DNA from: a virus
Length of the DNA stretch: 20,952 nt
Virus record (IMG/VR): IMGVR_UViG_3300025164_000687
Span: 1 to 20,952 of that record
Direction: 5' to 3' (one strand)
Shown here one piece after another: positions 20,567-20,952 of this stretch. A program made the translations under genes and the position numbers. How positions within the stretch are numbered: position 1 is the stretch's first letter; each line of letters begins with the position of its first letter. The notes beneath the pieces are model-generated. The model made no database searches and had not been told where the DNA came from. It was given only the letters and a program-made list of their open reading frames with translations.

Positions 20567-20952
20567 ATGAGACCAGAAGCAGTACAATGCATTGAGGATA
20601 TTTTGACAAAGATTGCACAAATAAAAAATAAATTGGATTCTGTAAAGGATGATCTTGGACAAGTAGTTAATATGATGGCAGAGGTTCCGAAAGCTGCTAG
20701 AAATTACGCTAATTCAATGCTTGAGCAATATAATAGAGATTTAGATAATGCCCGCGAGAAATTAGCAACAATGGAGGTCCGGGAGCTACAGTTAGTTAAT
20801 AAGGAAAAGAGATTAAAGGCTGCTGAGTCTGGTGTTCTTGCCAAAGAGTCCCAAGTAATTGTTAACGAGTCAAAGGCTGTTGCGGAAGTAAGGTCTGATC
20901 CGGATTCCTCTAAAGAAATGGAAAGACGGAAAACTGTTAAAGAGGTAGAAGA
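20567..20952 (+). CDS. coiled-coil protein (partial, runs off the window)
   Basis: 128 residues visible, continuing past the edge. Two overlapping sites, GAGGAG and GAGAGG, lie just before the ATG. The visible part is entirely helical and charged (IEDILTKIAQIKNKLDSVKD; DLDNAREKLATMEVRELQL; KEKRLKAAESGVLAKESQ) with heptad-like spacing, so a long coiled coil is likely. It lies after the capsid terminator and so probably opens the next transcription unit. A head decoration or tail protein is possible; the family is not recognised. Confidence 0.65.
   Translation, partial: MRPEAVQCIEDILTKIAQIKNKLDSVKDDLGQVVNMMAEVPKAARNYANSMLEQYNRDLDNAREKLATMEVRELQLVNKEKRLKAAESGVLAKESQVIVNESKAVAEVRSDPDSSKEMERRKTVKEVE

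Noticed and set aside
1-20952. tRNA genes, CRISPR arrays, insertion sequences, attachment sites
   Set aside because: No cloverleaf-like run ending in CCA, no regularly spaced repeats, no transposase or integrase and no terminal duplications were seen by reading. A dedicated scan for tRNAs was not possible here.

Overview
The window is part of an AT-rich tailed double-stranded DNA phage (or prophage) genome that uses the standard bacterial code. The evidence is a recognisable head-packaging run in the usual order (small terminase-like protein, large terminase, portal, prohead protease/scaffold, major capsid protein) behind a tightly packed array of small early-type genes. The protease resembles Mu gpI and the capsid protein resembles the N4-gp56 family, so this looks like a poorly sampled lineage and not a classical model phage. 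No integrase, tRNA, CRISPR array or insertion sequence was seen. Nothing in the window identifies the host.

Layout. (1) Positions 1-41 hold the tail of a preceding gene. (2) Positions 65-8373 (+) form one transcription unit behind a near-consensus sigma70-type promoter. It opens with an unusual protein made of about five helix-turn-helix units and continues with some twenty mostly small genes. Among these are six small cysteine-rich (zinc-ribbon or zinc-knuckle-like) proteins, one of them Lar-like, two DNA methyltransferases, a free-standing AP2/HNH endonuclease, an endonuclease VII-like protein with a duplicated zinc ribbon, and an RNA ligase. Genes overlap or lie within a few bases of each other, so translational coupling is likely. 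(3) Positions 8370-9446 (-) hold a two-gene cassette: an exported trypsin/HtrA-like serine protease and a 99-residue acidic protein. It has its own predicted promoter and converges on the early operon so tightly that the two stop codons interlock. It looks like a moron or lysogenic-conversion cassette. (4) Positions 9447-9651 are a divergent control region with promoter-like motifs and two perfect palindromes. (5) Positions 9652-20409 (+) are the structural module: five small helical proteins of unknown role, small terminase-like protein, an 82-residue protein, large terminase, a 49-residue protein, portal with a long C-terminal extension, a helical protein, a composite prohead protease/scaffold, and the major capsid protein, which has a likely promoter of its own. 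A textbook intrinsic terminator (20450-20478) closes the module. (6) A new coiled-coil gene starts at 20567 and runs off the window.

How the parts fit. The early block would handle regulation (HTH protein), DNA modification (methyltransferases), nucleic-acid repair (RNA ligase, endonuclease VII) and host takeover (small zinc proteins). The late block builds and fills the head: terminase pumps DNA through the portal into a shell of capsid protein assembled on the scaffold part of the protease polyprotein. The most unusual elements are the exported protease cassette, the multi-HTH protein, the composite protease/scaffold, and the set of small helical proteins ahead of the terminase that share a C-terminal motif.
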